DNA from: Polytrichum commune
Lineage: Eukaryota > Streptophyta > Polytrichopsida > Polytrichales > Polytrichaceae
Assembly (NCBI GenBank): GCA_950295325.1
Contig: OX485805.1
Location: 37,683,501 to 37,747,500 of the forward strand
Reading direction: 5' to 3'
Length of the DNA: 64,000 nucleotides
Shown here: in pieces, positions 45,701 through 59,729 of the stretch
How the letters are laid out: the number at the start of each line of letters is the position of its first letter
Position numbering within the stretch: the stretch's first letter is position 1
Position numbers and translations under genes: made by a program
The notes under the pieces: model-generated
What the model saw: the letters and a program-made list of their open reading frames with translations, nothing else
The model's database searches: none
What the model was told of the DNA's origin: nothing

Positions 45701-48700
45701 TATTGGGATACATAATGGATGCCTGTTCGTTTTACCAGATTTTCACCTCCTGGTAAATTTCCACGCTTGGCAAGAGCGACAGCAAGTTCCAGATTGTTCA
45801 GCTGCCATGCTCGACCAGAGTAGTATGCCAACATGAGAAATTCGGAAAAATGAACCAGCTAATTTACGATGCAAACTAATATCACGGATGGATTACAAAG
45901 TTCAGTTACTCAAAGTAGTATACACATGAAATGACATACCATAGCATTAGATCAAAACAGCACCTGTACGCTCACGAAGGGAACGATAGTTGCTTCGTTC
46001 ACCGTAGCAAGTAAAACCTGTCCACGTCGATTGATTGCAAAGAACCCTCCAAGTCGAGAAGACTCTGCTGTCAAAAAAATAGGATCCGCACTAATTCGAT
46101 TTCTATACACAGCTGTTGCAGTTTCCAAGTCGTATACGAATAACAATCCAAGCTTGGTTATAACGTGTATCAAACCATATTTGGATGAGATCTGCACATG
46201 ATTCATTTGCTCAAATTAGTGTTGAAACCTGTTGGTCGATTCAGAGGACTGAAGCGTATGAATGGTGCCAATACTCGGTATGGTCTTAAAGACATTGGGA
46301 AAAAGGATCCACCTGCATTGCCACAGGAAAGTCGTCTGCAAAATCTGGCGGGAAAAAAAGATCTGCTTGCTTCTTCGCAAAACCAGGCATACCTGTATGG
46401 CCCAGCTCAAAAAACTGAGTCCACAACAGTTGCATGAGATGGACAGCATTTATACTGTAATATATTTATTACTAAGGACCTCTCTCTCGAGCAGAAATGC
46501 TTCAAGGTAGATGAAATAAGACCTGATTTCGCCCTGGATTACTCGTACATAAATTTCGAGATTCTCTTATCGACCTACTCAATCAATGTGGACCAGATTG
46601 TCATGTTGCATGTCACCATTGTCACCCATTCTTTAGCCCACTTTATTGGAAGGTGTGCCCACTTAATTTCGTCGACAGTGTAAATTAAGTTTCTACTGCT
46701 TCTAATTGCACATGATAGGGTTCCGTGTCGACAGCATACATCACTTCAATTTCAGAGATTGGTCATGGAACTTGTGCTGAACTCCAAACCCCTAGGTAAT
46801 CTTCAATAGACAAGTAAGTGGCACAGGTCTACAGTTGGAATCGAAGTACTCACTAAAAAGCATCGTCTTACCTACATGCTGTGCTTTTGTCGCTCAGCAA
46901 TGCCACAATTTCTGGAGAAGGGAATGGATGATCTTACATTTGGTGGCGGGAGGAAGACTGGAAATTTTAGCAGACCTGGCTGAGCACCCAGCTCAATAAT
47001 GTGGAGCTTGGAAGTCAATTGCCCTGCTTTTAATGTTTTCGTTGCGAAGGTTATGAGTGTGGAAGGTTGATCAGTCCCTGGCACCTGCACAGGAACCCGT
47101 TTCAAGTCGGCATACCAACTCGACACAGAGGATCTTTGCAGAGAAATTCCGTTCGCAGATAGAAACAGGTTGTAATTTCTTAACCAACTCTCAGCCACCT
47201 CCCAGCATCATTTTCAACTATATCAGAGTACAGATGTAGATACCTCAACGACTGCAAAGGCTGCGGCATGTGCTTCTAATGCCTGACTCCGTTGCTGGTC
47301 TACTGAAAACAGCTGCATGTTGCCCTTCACTAATTGAGGATGCTATCAGACAACAACAGAAGTTCGGTCAGACTTTCTACATAACCACAAAGACAATTAT
47401 TAGACTAAACAAATTACACCGATTCTTGGGTTTAGTGCGGACCTGTCAATTATTGAGAGAGGAGAAATATGGGGTGCCATAATTCGATTGTATAATGTAC
47501 CACGTGTCACAAATATCACAACAGCAAGAGATTCATTAGCAATATTTATAAACACCTCAGGGGCACCAGGGGCTATGCCAATTAGCACGAGCCACTTCTC
47601 GGAGGCATCACATCGGTAGTTGATAATCTGGTTGGCAATTAGATTTGCAGTTCTCTCGAACATCTTCTGAGGTTCGGAGTCGCCTGTTTCAACAACCATG
47701 ATAATCAATTACTCACAGGTTTTTTACGTACCTAGGCAAGTGTGAAGATAACCACTCAGGAGGCCTGTGACTTGGAATACATCATGGAGACCGATGTCTT
47801 CGAAGATCTGAAGATATAAATCTCTACATCCGTAACTTATTCCAAAAACACCGTCTTGGAGGCTGTACCTACTGTTGCAACCTAGTTTTGGATTCCCTTC
47901 CACAACATGTTCTCCCACATGCAGATAAACCGATTTCAAAAGTAGACCAGATACTCAAGCAGAGAGTCTACTGTATGGTTTTCTTCACCTTCTATCGACC
48001 AATGGTAAACTGCTGTCTGAGTCACAAGTCCGAGCGTATTTGGGGTGATCCATTTCCAGAATACGACCTGAGGAAGATAACGTTGTACATGGATCAAAAA
48101 GTGGTGAAGTAATATCCACATATGTGAAGATTTATTGTGATTTCGGTTTGCTTAACAGGATTTTGTTCACCATTTTTTGTCAAGGCACTTTTGGACATTA
48201 TAGGTCAAATATTGGCATTCGTCGAAGGGTTTCATGTGAAGAAGGTAAATCCAGGCAGACCTGCTCTGGCATCTGATGAGTCTTCACTTTGGACTTCAAC
48301 TCGATGTTGAAGATTTGCAGATGATCTTGAGTTGTCTCAGGGATTGCAGCTGCCTCCAAGCAAACAAGAGATGGTAATGTATTCTTACATAATATTGTGA
48401 TTCGAGGACTTCCGTAGATCTTGCTATATATCTTTTCATTTTACAGATATTGAAGACAAAGAAATTTAAGTGTGCATTATCATCTGTATCGGATTATAAC
48501 GAATGAAGTGATTAGTAGGCACGTATTCGATTTTCAACAGTTACAGGCGATATTTGCTCTCATTTCTACCTACGATTGCTGAAATTCAATTAGTCTACTC
48601 CCCATCGGGTGATACTGAAGGATCACTACATTGATCAATAAATATTTGATAACTCTTTCTCAGATTCTGAATGCATTGCACTCTCAAGAGCTGCTATTGT

Positions 48701-49209
48701 TTTCTATTATTGACCGTGAACATAACATAACAAGCAGAAGTAGAGTAATGAATCTATGTTGTTCCATTCTATGGATTGGTATTCTAATAAGGTACCTTTG
48801 AGGGCGAGCACTCTACTCGATGGATTCATAAGAGCAGAATCAGCCGTGATAGGCCTGCGTATGGGCTGCAGAGGCGCAGCCATGTCAATAATGACAACAT
48901 TGTTTTGCGGTGATGTTTCGCGGACACATATATACTTGTCGGAGTCCATAGTCACATGTGTAAATGTGATGAACTGCTGGCTGATTCCAATGCTTGTAAG
49001 CTGCAAGACACAAAGTCACGGGAGTTCGTTTGGTAACATGGCAATATGCAGATAAATTCAAAATCCTTCCTCTGTAAAAGGTCACATCATTATCAAGCTT
49101 TAAACCAAAAATTACGGTGCAAGCCGATTTTCATCGACGTAAGCATGTATGACACAGCTAAACGTACCGTTAGAGCTTCTTTGACGGTGATCGGAGCATT
49201 GGCCGCCAT
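36757..49209 (-). CDS. CHC: Clathrin heavy chain
   Basis: Thirty exons (5' to 3'): 49209-49168, 49000-48796, 48349-48261, 48067-47989, 47683-47556, 47342-47244, 47084-46976, 46392-46313, 46191-45964, 45801-45736, 45571-45455, 45269-45072, 44829-44713, 44276-44217, 44090-44004, 43744-43661, 43559-43425, 43179-43117, 42808-42704, 42411-42299, 41976-41724, 41565-41429, 41321-41043, 40910-39908, 39617-39132, 38896-38726, 38520-38335, 37415-37293, 37148-37041, 36894-36757. They sum to 5088 bases and keep frame at every GT/AG join: 1695 residues against about 1700 usual in plants. The start [13 protein letters not shown] is the family's start, in an ACCATGG context. Order: N-terminal beta-propeller (to about 330), linker and ankle, seven clathrin repeats of alpha-helical leg, trimerisation region, and a proline-rich tail ([15 protein letters not shown]..). 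It coats vesicles at the plasma membrane and trans-Golgi. No defect seen; the tail differs from the Gly/Met-rich tail of flowering plants. Confidence 0.97.
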
Positions 49210-52203
49210 GGTGGAACCCCTGTTATACAGAAACTCCTCAGGAACGTTTCCAATTAAGACGTTTAGGTTCTTCACAATTAAGAGTCTGTGTGCAAATTCT
49301 CTATGGATAACGCTTGCGAAGGTAAGGTATTGAAGACAAATTTGTAAAACCGTTACTCAAACGCCTCCGTCATATTCCATCACCAAAGATATTATTCAAT
49401 CGAAGTTTCAGTTCATAGAACCAACTGATCCTCTGCTCAACAAATAAAACAACGCATATTAACCTCCGTGCAATTTACGAGACAATGAGCTCGTCCGTGA
49501 GACGGCCTGATTGAGGAGAAACACAAAATAGGGGGAATTGGTAGCCGAATGAAATTGGAATAATGCAAAGAAGATACGTATTTAAGCAACAGAATTCTCG
49601 ATAGCTATATGGTGCTTCTGCTGAGATTCAATCATGCGACTACTAATTTAAACATTCCGTTGCAAACCAAGTCTTCTGACCGTCTTCAGAGTTCCTCTTC
49701 TCGGGCCGTCACGCGGGTGCAATTTCAAGAGCCAGTTGCCCAACAACCTAGATCTCACTAATTTGATCTAACGTATACATAGATCTTTAAAATTCAAGGA
49801 TTAAGTGCATGCACCTACGATATTGGCAGGTTCGACATAGTGGCAACCATGTAAGGTAATAAACATGTCTTAAATTTGCCATGATTCTCAACTTGGATTT
49901 TAGAGTTGGGATTGTCTTGGATCCAAAGAATGTGATATGAGATGTTAGCAACAATCTATGAAGTTTTTTGATCTCTCATGTTTTTTCTATGTCAAAAGTG
50001 TCACAGTTATAAAATTTCCATGTACTTCCCCTCTGTCGCGCACCTCTCCATGAGGAGTGCCCGAAACACCATGGGCACAAGGGGGACCCCGGAGTGACAC
50101 CCGGGACTTGTGGCGCCGTTGGTGAGAGGGCCCAAGTGATCCTAGTGTGGGTGAGGGCCCCGGGCGTTGGGAACGCCTCCCACCCACGAAGACTAGAAGG
50201 CACAAGGGTAAGGCCATGAGTTATGCGTAGCTCATGGTGTGGTGATTCTAGAAAGCTCAAGAACACCTCAATCGGAGGTGTGAGCTAGGAGTTATGGCCA
50301 TTTGAGTGGGGCGCTGTCCCGGGACAGCGCCCTGGTACAGCAGTGCCTGGGAGTGATTCCCGGGACTGCCAAGGTTCAAACAGGCATAACTTCCTCAATA
50401 CTTGCCCGAATGGGGCAAGTGAGGAGTCCATCGACATCTACGTGAAGCGTAGATGAAGATGGAGTGGTTGGTTGTTATGATCAGACATCATACAAGGAAG
50501 TTATGATGGTCTGAAGCTGCTGGGGGGGTTCTAGGCCCAGCAGCTAAAGGAAAATGTCCACTTGGCCCCAACTCTTGGTAGAGAGACAAGAGGTTGGTTG
50601 ATGGTGGGGTAGGGGCCCCGCGTGAAGTCCTAGAGGCTTATATGGGTGAGGTGGTGTGGCCTCACCCACCCGAGGCCGAACGGCACGGCCTCCATGGGCA
50701 TTGGCCCAATGTGAGGCCATAGTTGCCTAGTATGCTTCGGGTTGTTGTAGTGTTGCTCCGGCAACGCGATGATCAACATGGGATTACCGATTAAGGGGTG
50801 AGTCCACATGGGATAAGTCCACATCTAGGAATGGGTTACCGATTAAGGGGTGAGTCCCGAAAGTAAAGTAGGAGGGTTGGTTCCCTCCTATGAACTATAT
50901 GGTCCGGGGTAGGAGGAGCTAACCATTAGCATGGCGGAATGCGAAGGGTTAGCCACTCGTAACCTTTGCTAGAATTGAAAATTGGCAAGATGGTCAAGGG
51001 GGGGCTAGCAAGGGTTGCGACACCCTCAATCGTGTGTGACTATATTAACCTGCAATGGTTAACATATTTTGAGCATGTGCAAATAGCACCTATATGGATG
51101 TGAACTAGAATATCATATATATTATTTTTTTGAAAATTTGAAGTCAATCGGACCACATTTGCTAGGTTAGATTAACATATGAACATGACCTTCATTGGGG
51201 GGGCAACTCGTGGGAATACTTCCCAAGACAAACAATTCCAAACCAATAAAATTCCTACATGCTTGGAGTATGAGTTTTTATATGTTATTTTGGCCCACAT
51301 GGTAGTGGTACCACCCTACACTAGTACATGCCCTCTATCCATCTAGATTGCCGCCTAGCTAGTGGGTCACAAACCCCATCAAAATATTAGGTGGCAACCC
51401 ATTTTGAGTTGCATGAGCATTGGAGGGTTACATTTTAGTTTTTTCTTCTCAACCCCTTCCTATAAATAAGGAGACTCCAATTTATATATAAGTGTAAAAG
51501 GGGCCTTAAGACATGGAAGAGAGAAGATTTAGCTACACTAAATATTTCTATTAGTGTTGGGCCACAGTATTTCTCCAAACCCCACATTAATCTCCAATCC
51601 ACGTTCAATCTCTAGCCTAAATTTATTGTGGGCACAAAATTTATTTTTCTAGGAAATTGATGTGGGTGAATATTTTATTTTATACCACATTTGGTGCAAG
51701 GAGACTATATTATTTTATTTAAGTCATTGATTGGAAGTCTCAAGGAAAATTAAGTGGAAGACCATGGGTCTTGGACCCATGTTATTTCCACCCTGACTAT
51801 GGCCCACACCAATTATTTCCACACTAATAAGACTATTTCGTGTACTATTGGGGGGGGGGGGTAAAAGATATTGATGACTAGATGGGCAATGGAGGCACAA
51901 CATGTGGCGCCACATTTACTCAAGTAAAGATATCATTATTATCTCATGATAGCATTGCATAACATTATTTAGATCCATAACAATGTTCAGTGGAACTGAC
52001 AATATACCAAGAAACATTTTCGGATATTTTCCACATTTAGACTAAATATTCCCTAAAATACTGCTAGTCCCACATAATACTATTATGGATCTGAATAATG
52101 TTAAGTGACGGGAAGTGAAGAAACTTACCACTAATGTTAAAAGTTAGCAATCAAAATGGTAAGTTACATAGTAAGTGTACATTTACCGTTCGAATCCTTC
52201 CTT
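49210..52203. other. Clathrin upstream region with repeat-like insert
   Basis: No gene seen. A GC-rich block at about 50.0-51.0 kb contrasts sharply with the AT-rich flanks. It contains a duplicated GGGTTACCGATTAAGG / GGATTACCGATTAAGG phrase followed by GGTGAGTCC (about 50780 and 50826), suggesting an old LTR or other repeat between the two divergent genes. A G11 run lies near 51850. Confidence 0.4.
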
Positions 52204-52895
52204 ATCCTAAGCCGAAGCGGGGCTCAGAAGAGTAATTTCTGGACTCTTGGAGTTCCGTTATTGAACTCGGACGCGCGGCAGCGGCAGGGCGCGGCGAGGC
52301 TCCAGATGGCGGGAGCCGCCTCCGTCGCGCAGCCATGGCGGGAGCTCACCAGATCCAAATAGCCCCGTGTAAGCCAACACTCCGACTCTCTCTCTCCCCT
52401 CCGCCACGCACCTCTGACACCTCTCGCCCTCGCTGCTTTTTCATCCGCCGCTCGTTTCACACAACTTTGGCGGGTGAGCACACAGCACATCGAACCGTAG
52501 GAGTCGTTGGCCACTCTTCCCGCCTTTCTACCTATATTTTCCTCGTTCCGATCCGCCGTGCACTCCTTCCTTCGCACTGCATCATCGTAGTTCTTCTGTG
52601 TTCCTTCCAGAAGCTTCGCTTGCGAAATAGTTTGCACCTTTGTTCTCAGAAAGTGCCGGTCACTCAGCCATTGCTTTGCAGGAGAGTGTTCGAGACCATT
52701 TTTGTTTTTTTGGGAGGAGTAGCCGTTGAGAGATTAGATAAGCAGTAAAGTCTTCTTGTGTCTTCACATTCAAGTGTGCTGTGAGTTTGTATTCGTTTCT
52801 TTTAAGCCTACATTTTCATAATCTGTTACTTGGATACTCGCCTTGGAGACTCCACCGCAATTGGCGACCTGATATGTATTCACCGGACAAACGTT
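52204..52895 (+). promoter_or_regulatory. Probable 5' leader of the BRCT gene, with long uORF
   Basis: GC rises sharply from about 52.2 kb, and CT-rich blocks (CGACTCTCTCTCTCCCCTCCG) resemble plant leader sequence. An ATG at 52335 in strong context (GCCATGGCGG) opens a 137-codon frame ending at 52748, before the BRCT start at 52896. Its arginine/serine/proline-rich product matches nothing known to me. It is either an upstream reading frame or removed by splicing. Confidence 0.4.
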
Positions 52896-55800
52896 ATGGA
52901 AGATTCCTCAGTTAAGCCAATTGCTGGAACGCCGAGTTTTTCCAAGCTTGTTTCGGAATGCAGCGGTGCCCTTGTTAGAGAGGAAGGTGAGAATAAAAGA
53001 ACCCCATACCTCTCATTGCCAGCCACTCTTTATCATACTGTCCTCGTGAATCTGTGCGTTAGGTCGAGCGTCTAAAACCTTGTCTAAACCCCTGAAGTAG
53101 ATCTGAGTGTGGCAACATTTTCTTTGGGCTAGGAAATGCTTGTGAGTGCAATTTACTTTCGTTTAGATACTCTATACGGTTGCATGTCAAGATTAGCGAA
53201 TTTCTAATTCAGTCACTCGCTGCTCAATTTGTATCAGAATCTTTGTCATTGACATGCCATGACATGACATGCTTCTTTCGTGGTGTACATAAGGAGACAA
53301 GGAGTTGAGTCATGGCAAATGCCAAAAGTTTTATCCTCCTGGAAATCTTCATATCTGCAATATTACACACATGCATTGAATCATTGTGAATTCTTCCTGC
53401 TACTGGCCCACTTGTTTAGTTTTAACGTCGTTCATTACTACTTCCAACCGTCTCTAATTAGCATTCCTTGGTGCAACTATTGTTTGTGTTTTCTATACCT
53501 GTCAATGTTTTGCAATCTCCTGTTTTATTTGTCTTTCAACACCCAGGACTAGTTGATGGATACTATGGTAAAGGTGAGAAAATATTGACAAAGGCTCTTT
53601 TCTGAAAATCTGTACAATTGCAGGGGGTTATCTACAAGAGGTTAGAGACCAAGAGTCAACACAATTACTAGAGGATAATGAAAGACAAGAAATGAATCTT
53701 TGTCAAGAAGAATGTCTTGACGATTTTGTTCAAAACTTCGACGAAACGCAGTTGCTTGAAGATTACGATGATAGCGGTGGCCGTTCCACACATTCTCCCA
53801 TAAAAAGTGAATACTTCTGGTCAATTCGTTGCTTTATCCGGCTTCTGCCTTCCAATATGATTTGACTTTCATGTTTTCGTTTTGTACGCTAAGTAGTTAC
53901 CGGTTTTATAACAATAATGTACTTGTTACTGGACAGTATCTCATGTTGATTGATCTGTGCACACTCCATTTAAATTCGTGTAGGAGTGCTATTATAGAGG
54001 AATTTCCATTTCTACTAGTGAGGTTTGTAATTGTATGCTCCATGTTGAGTGTCACGTAGAGGCTTCTATGCCAAACGAATAGATGCAAACTGTTGAGGTC
54101 GTACTTGTATTGTGTAGTGAAAGGATCCCAGACATTTGATGATCCGCTCATAGAGAGGTTACTGGTGATGTGATAGGAGATTTGCAGGTTCAGAAATTGG
54201 AGGTTGTGGATTCAGATGCCGAAACAGAAGATGGCGAGGAGGATCAACCAAATGTGATGTCGATAACTAAGGAAGAGCAGCAGGCGAATGTTAATCACCT
54301 GTCCTCAACACATACACTACACACTTGTACAAATGGACTTTCTGCAACTGGTGTCGTGGTAGAAAATGAGACCGTTGCAGCGGCTCTACCGTCCAGCTTT
54401 AAAAGCATTGGATCATTTCGTGCTGATTCTATGCGATTGACTGCTTCACTTCCATTGACGTGGAAACCTTCAATTATATTAGATTTCGTGAGCTCCACAG
54501 ACAAAGATACCAGCGAAATTTTAGAACCTGGACCTTTGATTTTAGGAGATCATAAGCAGGGGGCACTGCAACAGGAAGCAATATGTGGAATATCAAATCA
54601 AACCCAGAAGAGGGATGAAATGTCTCACAAATTTCGTGGGTTTAAAGATGCAAACCTGGAACTAGTAGTTCCCACTGTTTTATCCTTCTCTGCAGAGAAT
54701 TCCAGAGACCAAATAGGATCAGAAGGTCTTACAACTGAGCCATTTAGTGTCATGGACGATCAAATGGTGCAAATGGAGGAATCACCAGAACCTGAATGGA
54801 TGGTAAGGAAAGCTGCAGTGGATGCTAACTCTGCTGTCTGTGCTTTCCAGCGAAGAAAGATTGCCACAGGTAATTCTTGTCTCAGCAAGGAGTACACAAA
54901 TGGAGTTGAAAATGGAAACGAGGAAAAGAGCAATGCAGGGGAAGAAAGCAATAAGCTAGGAACAGAGCTTAGGCGTCGGAGTTTGTTTCCAGAGGCCAAA
55001 GCCTTAGAAGATGAATCCCAAATTCCTGATCATGTTTCTTCTATGGCAATCACCACGTTGGGCCCCCAGCCACATTTGAGAAGGAATGTGGATACTCCTC
55101 CCTCAAAATCAGAGGCCAATGTAAACGAGGCTGCGTCAAAGTTGTCATGTCCAACAGGAAGTATGAGCTACTTGGACTCACAGGTAGGTATTGGGATCCG
55201 CTTATCAGTTTCATGATTTGATATTAATGCACCTCCAGTCCACACACTTCTCTAATTGATTCAAAACTAATATTTACATTCCACAAGAGTTTAGTTTCTC
55301 CTTCTGTACATGGAAATAGGTTTGTAGTTGTAATTATAAAATTTAACATGTACACCATGCTTTTAATTTCACGTCTGTGGTGTTTTTACTTAGGTTTTTT
55401 TTTCCTGAGCTGAAGTAGATATCACTCCACCATGTGGATTGTCAGAGGTTGGTGCCCCCCATGCGACTGCTCACTTGTGACAGTCCATAGCAACCTAGGC
55501 CAACCTTTTCAAGTGACTGAAGTAGGACTTAATTATATTTCTACAGGATGATTTCTCAGATGTGCAATAATGTCCCTAGAGGCTGCAGTTATGGTGTAGA
55601 TGTGAAAAAGGAAGGTGTGGTGTCCAGCAATTTCTCTTAGTATGTACAATGCGAGGACTTTTCTAGAGTTACAAGGGGACTCTTGGGTTTGTTTTGAACT
55701 ACAGGAACCAGGAGATGATCGACAAGCACGAGCCCTTAGTATAGTTGACAAATTGGTCTGGCTAAACAATTCAGAAATGTCACAGGGGCCAGTGCTTCCC

Positions 55801-58800
55801 GGTTCACATGAAGTGAATTCACCACATCCACCTTCAACCACTCCAGCACATCCTACTCAAGCTTATGTCCCTAGGAATTCTCTAGGTGTCTATGAGTGGG
55901 TGGATAGCCAACATGATGAAGTTGGTCCAGCCTCTGTTGTTGGAAAGGGGAATGCAACTTTGATTGCACCTTCTGCCAAATCAGGCCACTGTAGATTGAG
56001 TTCAGGACCAAGTGCTGGAAGGGGCAGGATAGAAATTAGCCGAGGTAGTGAACAAGGTCAACAGGAGCGGGTGGGGTTGGCAGGGAGACTTAAGAATGCC
56101 AAGAAGAAGGATCGGCCTAAACAGATGGTCAAGTCACAACAGAAGGAATACCTTGAGGCGAAGCTCTCTGAGTCAATGAGAAGGAGAAAATCATCAGATG
56201 GGTTTCTTCAAGCTGAGGCTGTTCAAGGTCATGTGATGGATGAGGATACGAATCAAAAAAGTATGCAGCACCTGATGCCTGCAGACTCCAGCACACCAAG
56301 GGATGGTGTCTATTTGAAGGTACACACATATGTGTATACACATCATTAACCTCTATGTGTATACATGTATTTTTCACAATGATCTTATGCAACCCAATCT
56401 GATCGAAAAGGGAATGTTGGTGACAGAGTCTTGGTGCTGGGACTTTTGGTGAAAAGATCCCTCATCCATCCACACACATAGTGGCCAGGAGGGTGAAGCA
56501 GAGTGTGCCAGAATTGTCAACCGATTCAGGTGTGTTAATATAGTGAGGCGCTTAATGAAAACAGTTCATTATAATAATAATTGATCATGCTTGCATGACT
56601 TTGCCTTGTTGAGCAACTACCCAAGTTTATTTGCAAGTAGTTATTTCATAGTCCGACTTGGTTGCAGATGATATGCTCACAAATTTCAGGAGGCCTACGA
56701 GTGCTAAAAAGATGGTCTTGCTTGCGGAGCTGTTGAAGAACCAGCCATCTTCAGAGCCGAAGTCATTTGTGAATGGGGAGGGGGAAGATGGTGATGAGAC
56801 TCTCCTTGAATTTGTTGCAAGACGACATGTTTTGAAGGTGTGATTTCAACTTAATCCTAGTCATGTGAGATTCATTGAGCTGATATGATCAGCATGGATG
56901 TGCAACATTTTTGTTGTTTGATGTTACCTGTTAAAATATGCCAGGTTACCAATGGCAAGTATCCCATGTCTGTGGAGGAAGCTGTTCTGGATATACGACT
57001 CTCTGCCCTTTTGTTCTATTTTTGTGATTGGTATGTACTTTGATAATAACATCTATGTTCATAGTTTTGACCGCCAGGGTGAATGTCACCTAGTATCTAT
57101 GAAAGGCTTGAGAAGAATTAAGTTTCTCATCTTTTCTGCCTGAAGTAAACTGTTGGACATGTGAGGCCTCCTTTACCTACAGTGATGGTGTTGTATTGTC
57201 TGTTGTACTCCAGAGAAAAGAGCAGAATGGATTAGATAAAAAGCGCAAGGCCACTAGTACTAAAGCAGGATTAGTGGAGCAAGTGAAGAAACGCTTGAAG
57301 TCTCCAAAGCAATCAGGTCTAAGGGTGATCAGATCTAAACATGTTGATCGCCAGTCTACTGGATACAAAAAGTTCCCTTTGCCAAGGGGTCTTTCAGAGC
57401 AGCCGAATTGTGAAGTTGACAGTCCTGCAGGAAGTGGTAATGCAAAGGAACAGGACTTGGAGGAACAGCATGAAGCCCACACATCGATGAAGAGGGTTGG
57501 TGAAGGATCTGTACAAATCAGGTCTAGAAAGAAAGCCAGAAGCTCCCCAATGTCAGGCCACGTTCAGACAGACGAAAGGGATGGAGATTTGGCAGAAAGT
57601 GCTTGTTCCCCTCGGCCAGAAAGTCCAAATGGAAGAGAGATCGAGTCACAGCCAGTGATCACAACAACAAAGATTATATCTGACAAACCTGTTACATATG
57701 TAACTGATAACTGTCATGGAGAGGAGGGACAAGGAATTGAGAAAAGACATAGTGAAATGGAGGGGTTGGGAAACAATCATGAGAATGGGGCAAGCACATT
57801 TGATAGTAGACCTGTACCAGTTACATGTTTTAAGAAGACGGTAAAAACCCCTTCTGTCATGACACGCACCAAAGCAAGAGAGATGCAGAAAACAAATGAA
57901 TTTGCAATACCTCCAGCAACACCTCCTGCATGTACTCTGATTTCTTTGCCGTTGGGCAAACACCTTACTAAATCAGGAGAAATGTGTGCTCCTGAATTGG
58001 AAAAGCCTGTGGCATTATCCTCTGTTGAGTGTACACCTCAAAAATCACGAAGTGCGAGTGATCACTGTACAACTCCACTGACTCCTGCACCTGGTTCACA
58101 CACACAACTGTCTCATATTGAGAAACATTCGCCTGTGGTCAGAACAAGGAGGAGAACCGCTGAGAGATATGGGGACTCTACCACTTTGAAGTCTAGCACA
58201 AAGGAACAAGAGATGGACGTGGAGCCAAAGGTGCGCAGCGTTACAATGAGTGACACTCCTAATACGCCTCCAAATGGAAGTCCTTTCAGCATCAGCATTG
58301 AAGGGAAACGGAAGAGAAGGGAGGCAAATCCTGTTCTTGTGTTGTTCAGTCATGGCTTGGATAAAAGGACAATCAAGCGCCAGTGCAAGGTGAGTTCAAG
58401 ATTCAATTGTCTATACAAGAGATTCTCTTGCTGCTCTATAAACGGCTACTTTTGACTGTATTTGCTAACAATGGCACAAAGAAAATGACATCCATCTCTG
58501 AATTTTTTCCTGGAACAGATTGTTTGTAAGCTTGGAGGAAAAGTTGTCAAGGCTTCAGCACAGTCCACGCACTTCATCACAGACAGTTTTCAACGAACTG
58601 GCAATATGCTAGAGGCCATGGCAACAGGAAAGCCTGTGTTGACTCCAGCCTGGCTTGATAGTTGTTCTCAAGCCCGTTGTTTCTTAGATGAGCGCAAATA
58701 TTATCTGGAAGATGAGAAAAAGGAAAAAGAATTAGGGTTTTCCATGTGCACAACAATTTCTGCAGCCCAACAGAAGCGTATATTCCAGGGAGTAGAAGTC

Positions 58801-59729
58801 TACATTACTCCAAATACAACCCCCACACCCCAAGCACTTGGATCTCTCATAAGTTCTGCTGGTGGACTGGTAAACTCTGATCCTTTTGGAGCCTTTGCCA
58901 TATGATTACATGTTAGATAACCACGAACATAAGAATCTATTGATGATATATACCTTCAACCTAGGCAAGGAGATCAACATAAGTACACTCACTGTGCCCC
59001 TCCACACCCCCCCCCCCCCCCCCCTCCTTTTCACTTATTTCTCAGGCATGCACGGTTCATGTTAAAACCCATTCATCAGTCACGGTATATGTAATCTTCT
59101 TTTCATGAATCTACAAAACGACTGATTGTGAAGATGGTTTTGATGCAGGCTCTCTACAGCCATGGAGGTTCAATTGCTGAGGATCTTTTGGAGAAGGACT
59201 TTGTGGTTATATCTAATGAAATGGATTATGCTGCCTGCAAACCTTTTCTGCAGAGAGGTGTTGTTCTGACTACAAACACTAAGTGCCTATCTTGGTCAGA
59301 CTTTTCTGTGACTGTTGGTTAAGTTATTTAATCGCAAAAATGATATATAGATACCTCAGGCATGATTATTATACATCAATTCAGTGCTATACAATGAAGT
59401 GCCATCAATTATTGCTACTAATCTCTCAATCAACCTTAACAGATTAAATGATATTTTTTTGGAATCTGATTTTTGTTGTTGACTACACTTAATTCATAGT
59501 TTTGTGGTGGCTTATGGCTACAGGTGCAAAAGTGTGTAGCCCGGAGCTAATTTACGAGGGAATTATAACACATCATCTCGACTTCACAAAGTATCCTCCT
59601 CTTTGGTTTTAATAGTAGATTCAATTCTAGTTATTTTTGCAGTAAGTTGCTTGTGGTGCCTATAAGAATGTGGTTCTTGACTACACATGCAGACACAATC
59701 TTTTTGACAGCTATCAACATGGAAAGTGA
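52896..59729 (+). CDS. BRCT-domain protein, plant MDC1-like family
   Basis: Eleven exons: 52896-52986, 53624-53806, 54156-55183, 55705-56319, 56427-56529, 56668-56837, 57214-58389, 58519-58869, 59149-59257, 59524-59590, 59693-59729; about 1309 residues, all joins in frame (the 54156 acceptor is the least certain). The N-terminal part has the ETQLLEDYDD and VVDSDAETEDGEED motifs. The middle has EPGDDRQARALSIVDKLV and YEWVD..HDEVG, hallmarks I recall from plant BRCT proteins such as Arabidopsis At4g03130 and At3g21480. A long basic, serine-rich, disordered segment follows (exon 7). The C-terminus is a tandem BRCT pair: first repeat about residues 1095-1170 with GGKVV and the conserved TPAWLDSC tryptophan, second about 1195-1300 ending KHNLF. 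Such proteins bind phosphorylated partners in the nuclear DNA-damage response. A poly-C run lies in intron 8 (about 59007-59024). Looks functional. Confidence 0.85.

Noticed and set aside
46872-46874. In-frame TAG at the apparent end of a clathrin exon, suggesting a pseudogene or altered code
   Set aside because: An earlier donor at 46975 and a separate 80-base exon at 46392-46313 (ending [10 protein letters not shown]) restore the normal clathrin sequence in frame. The TAG is intronic.
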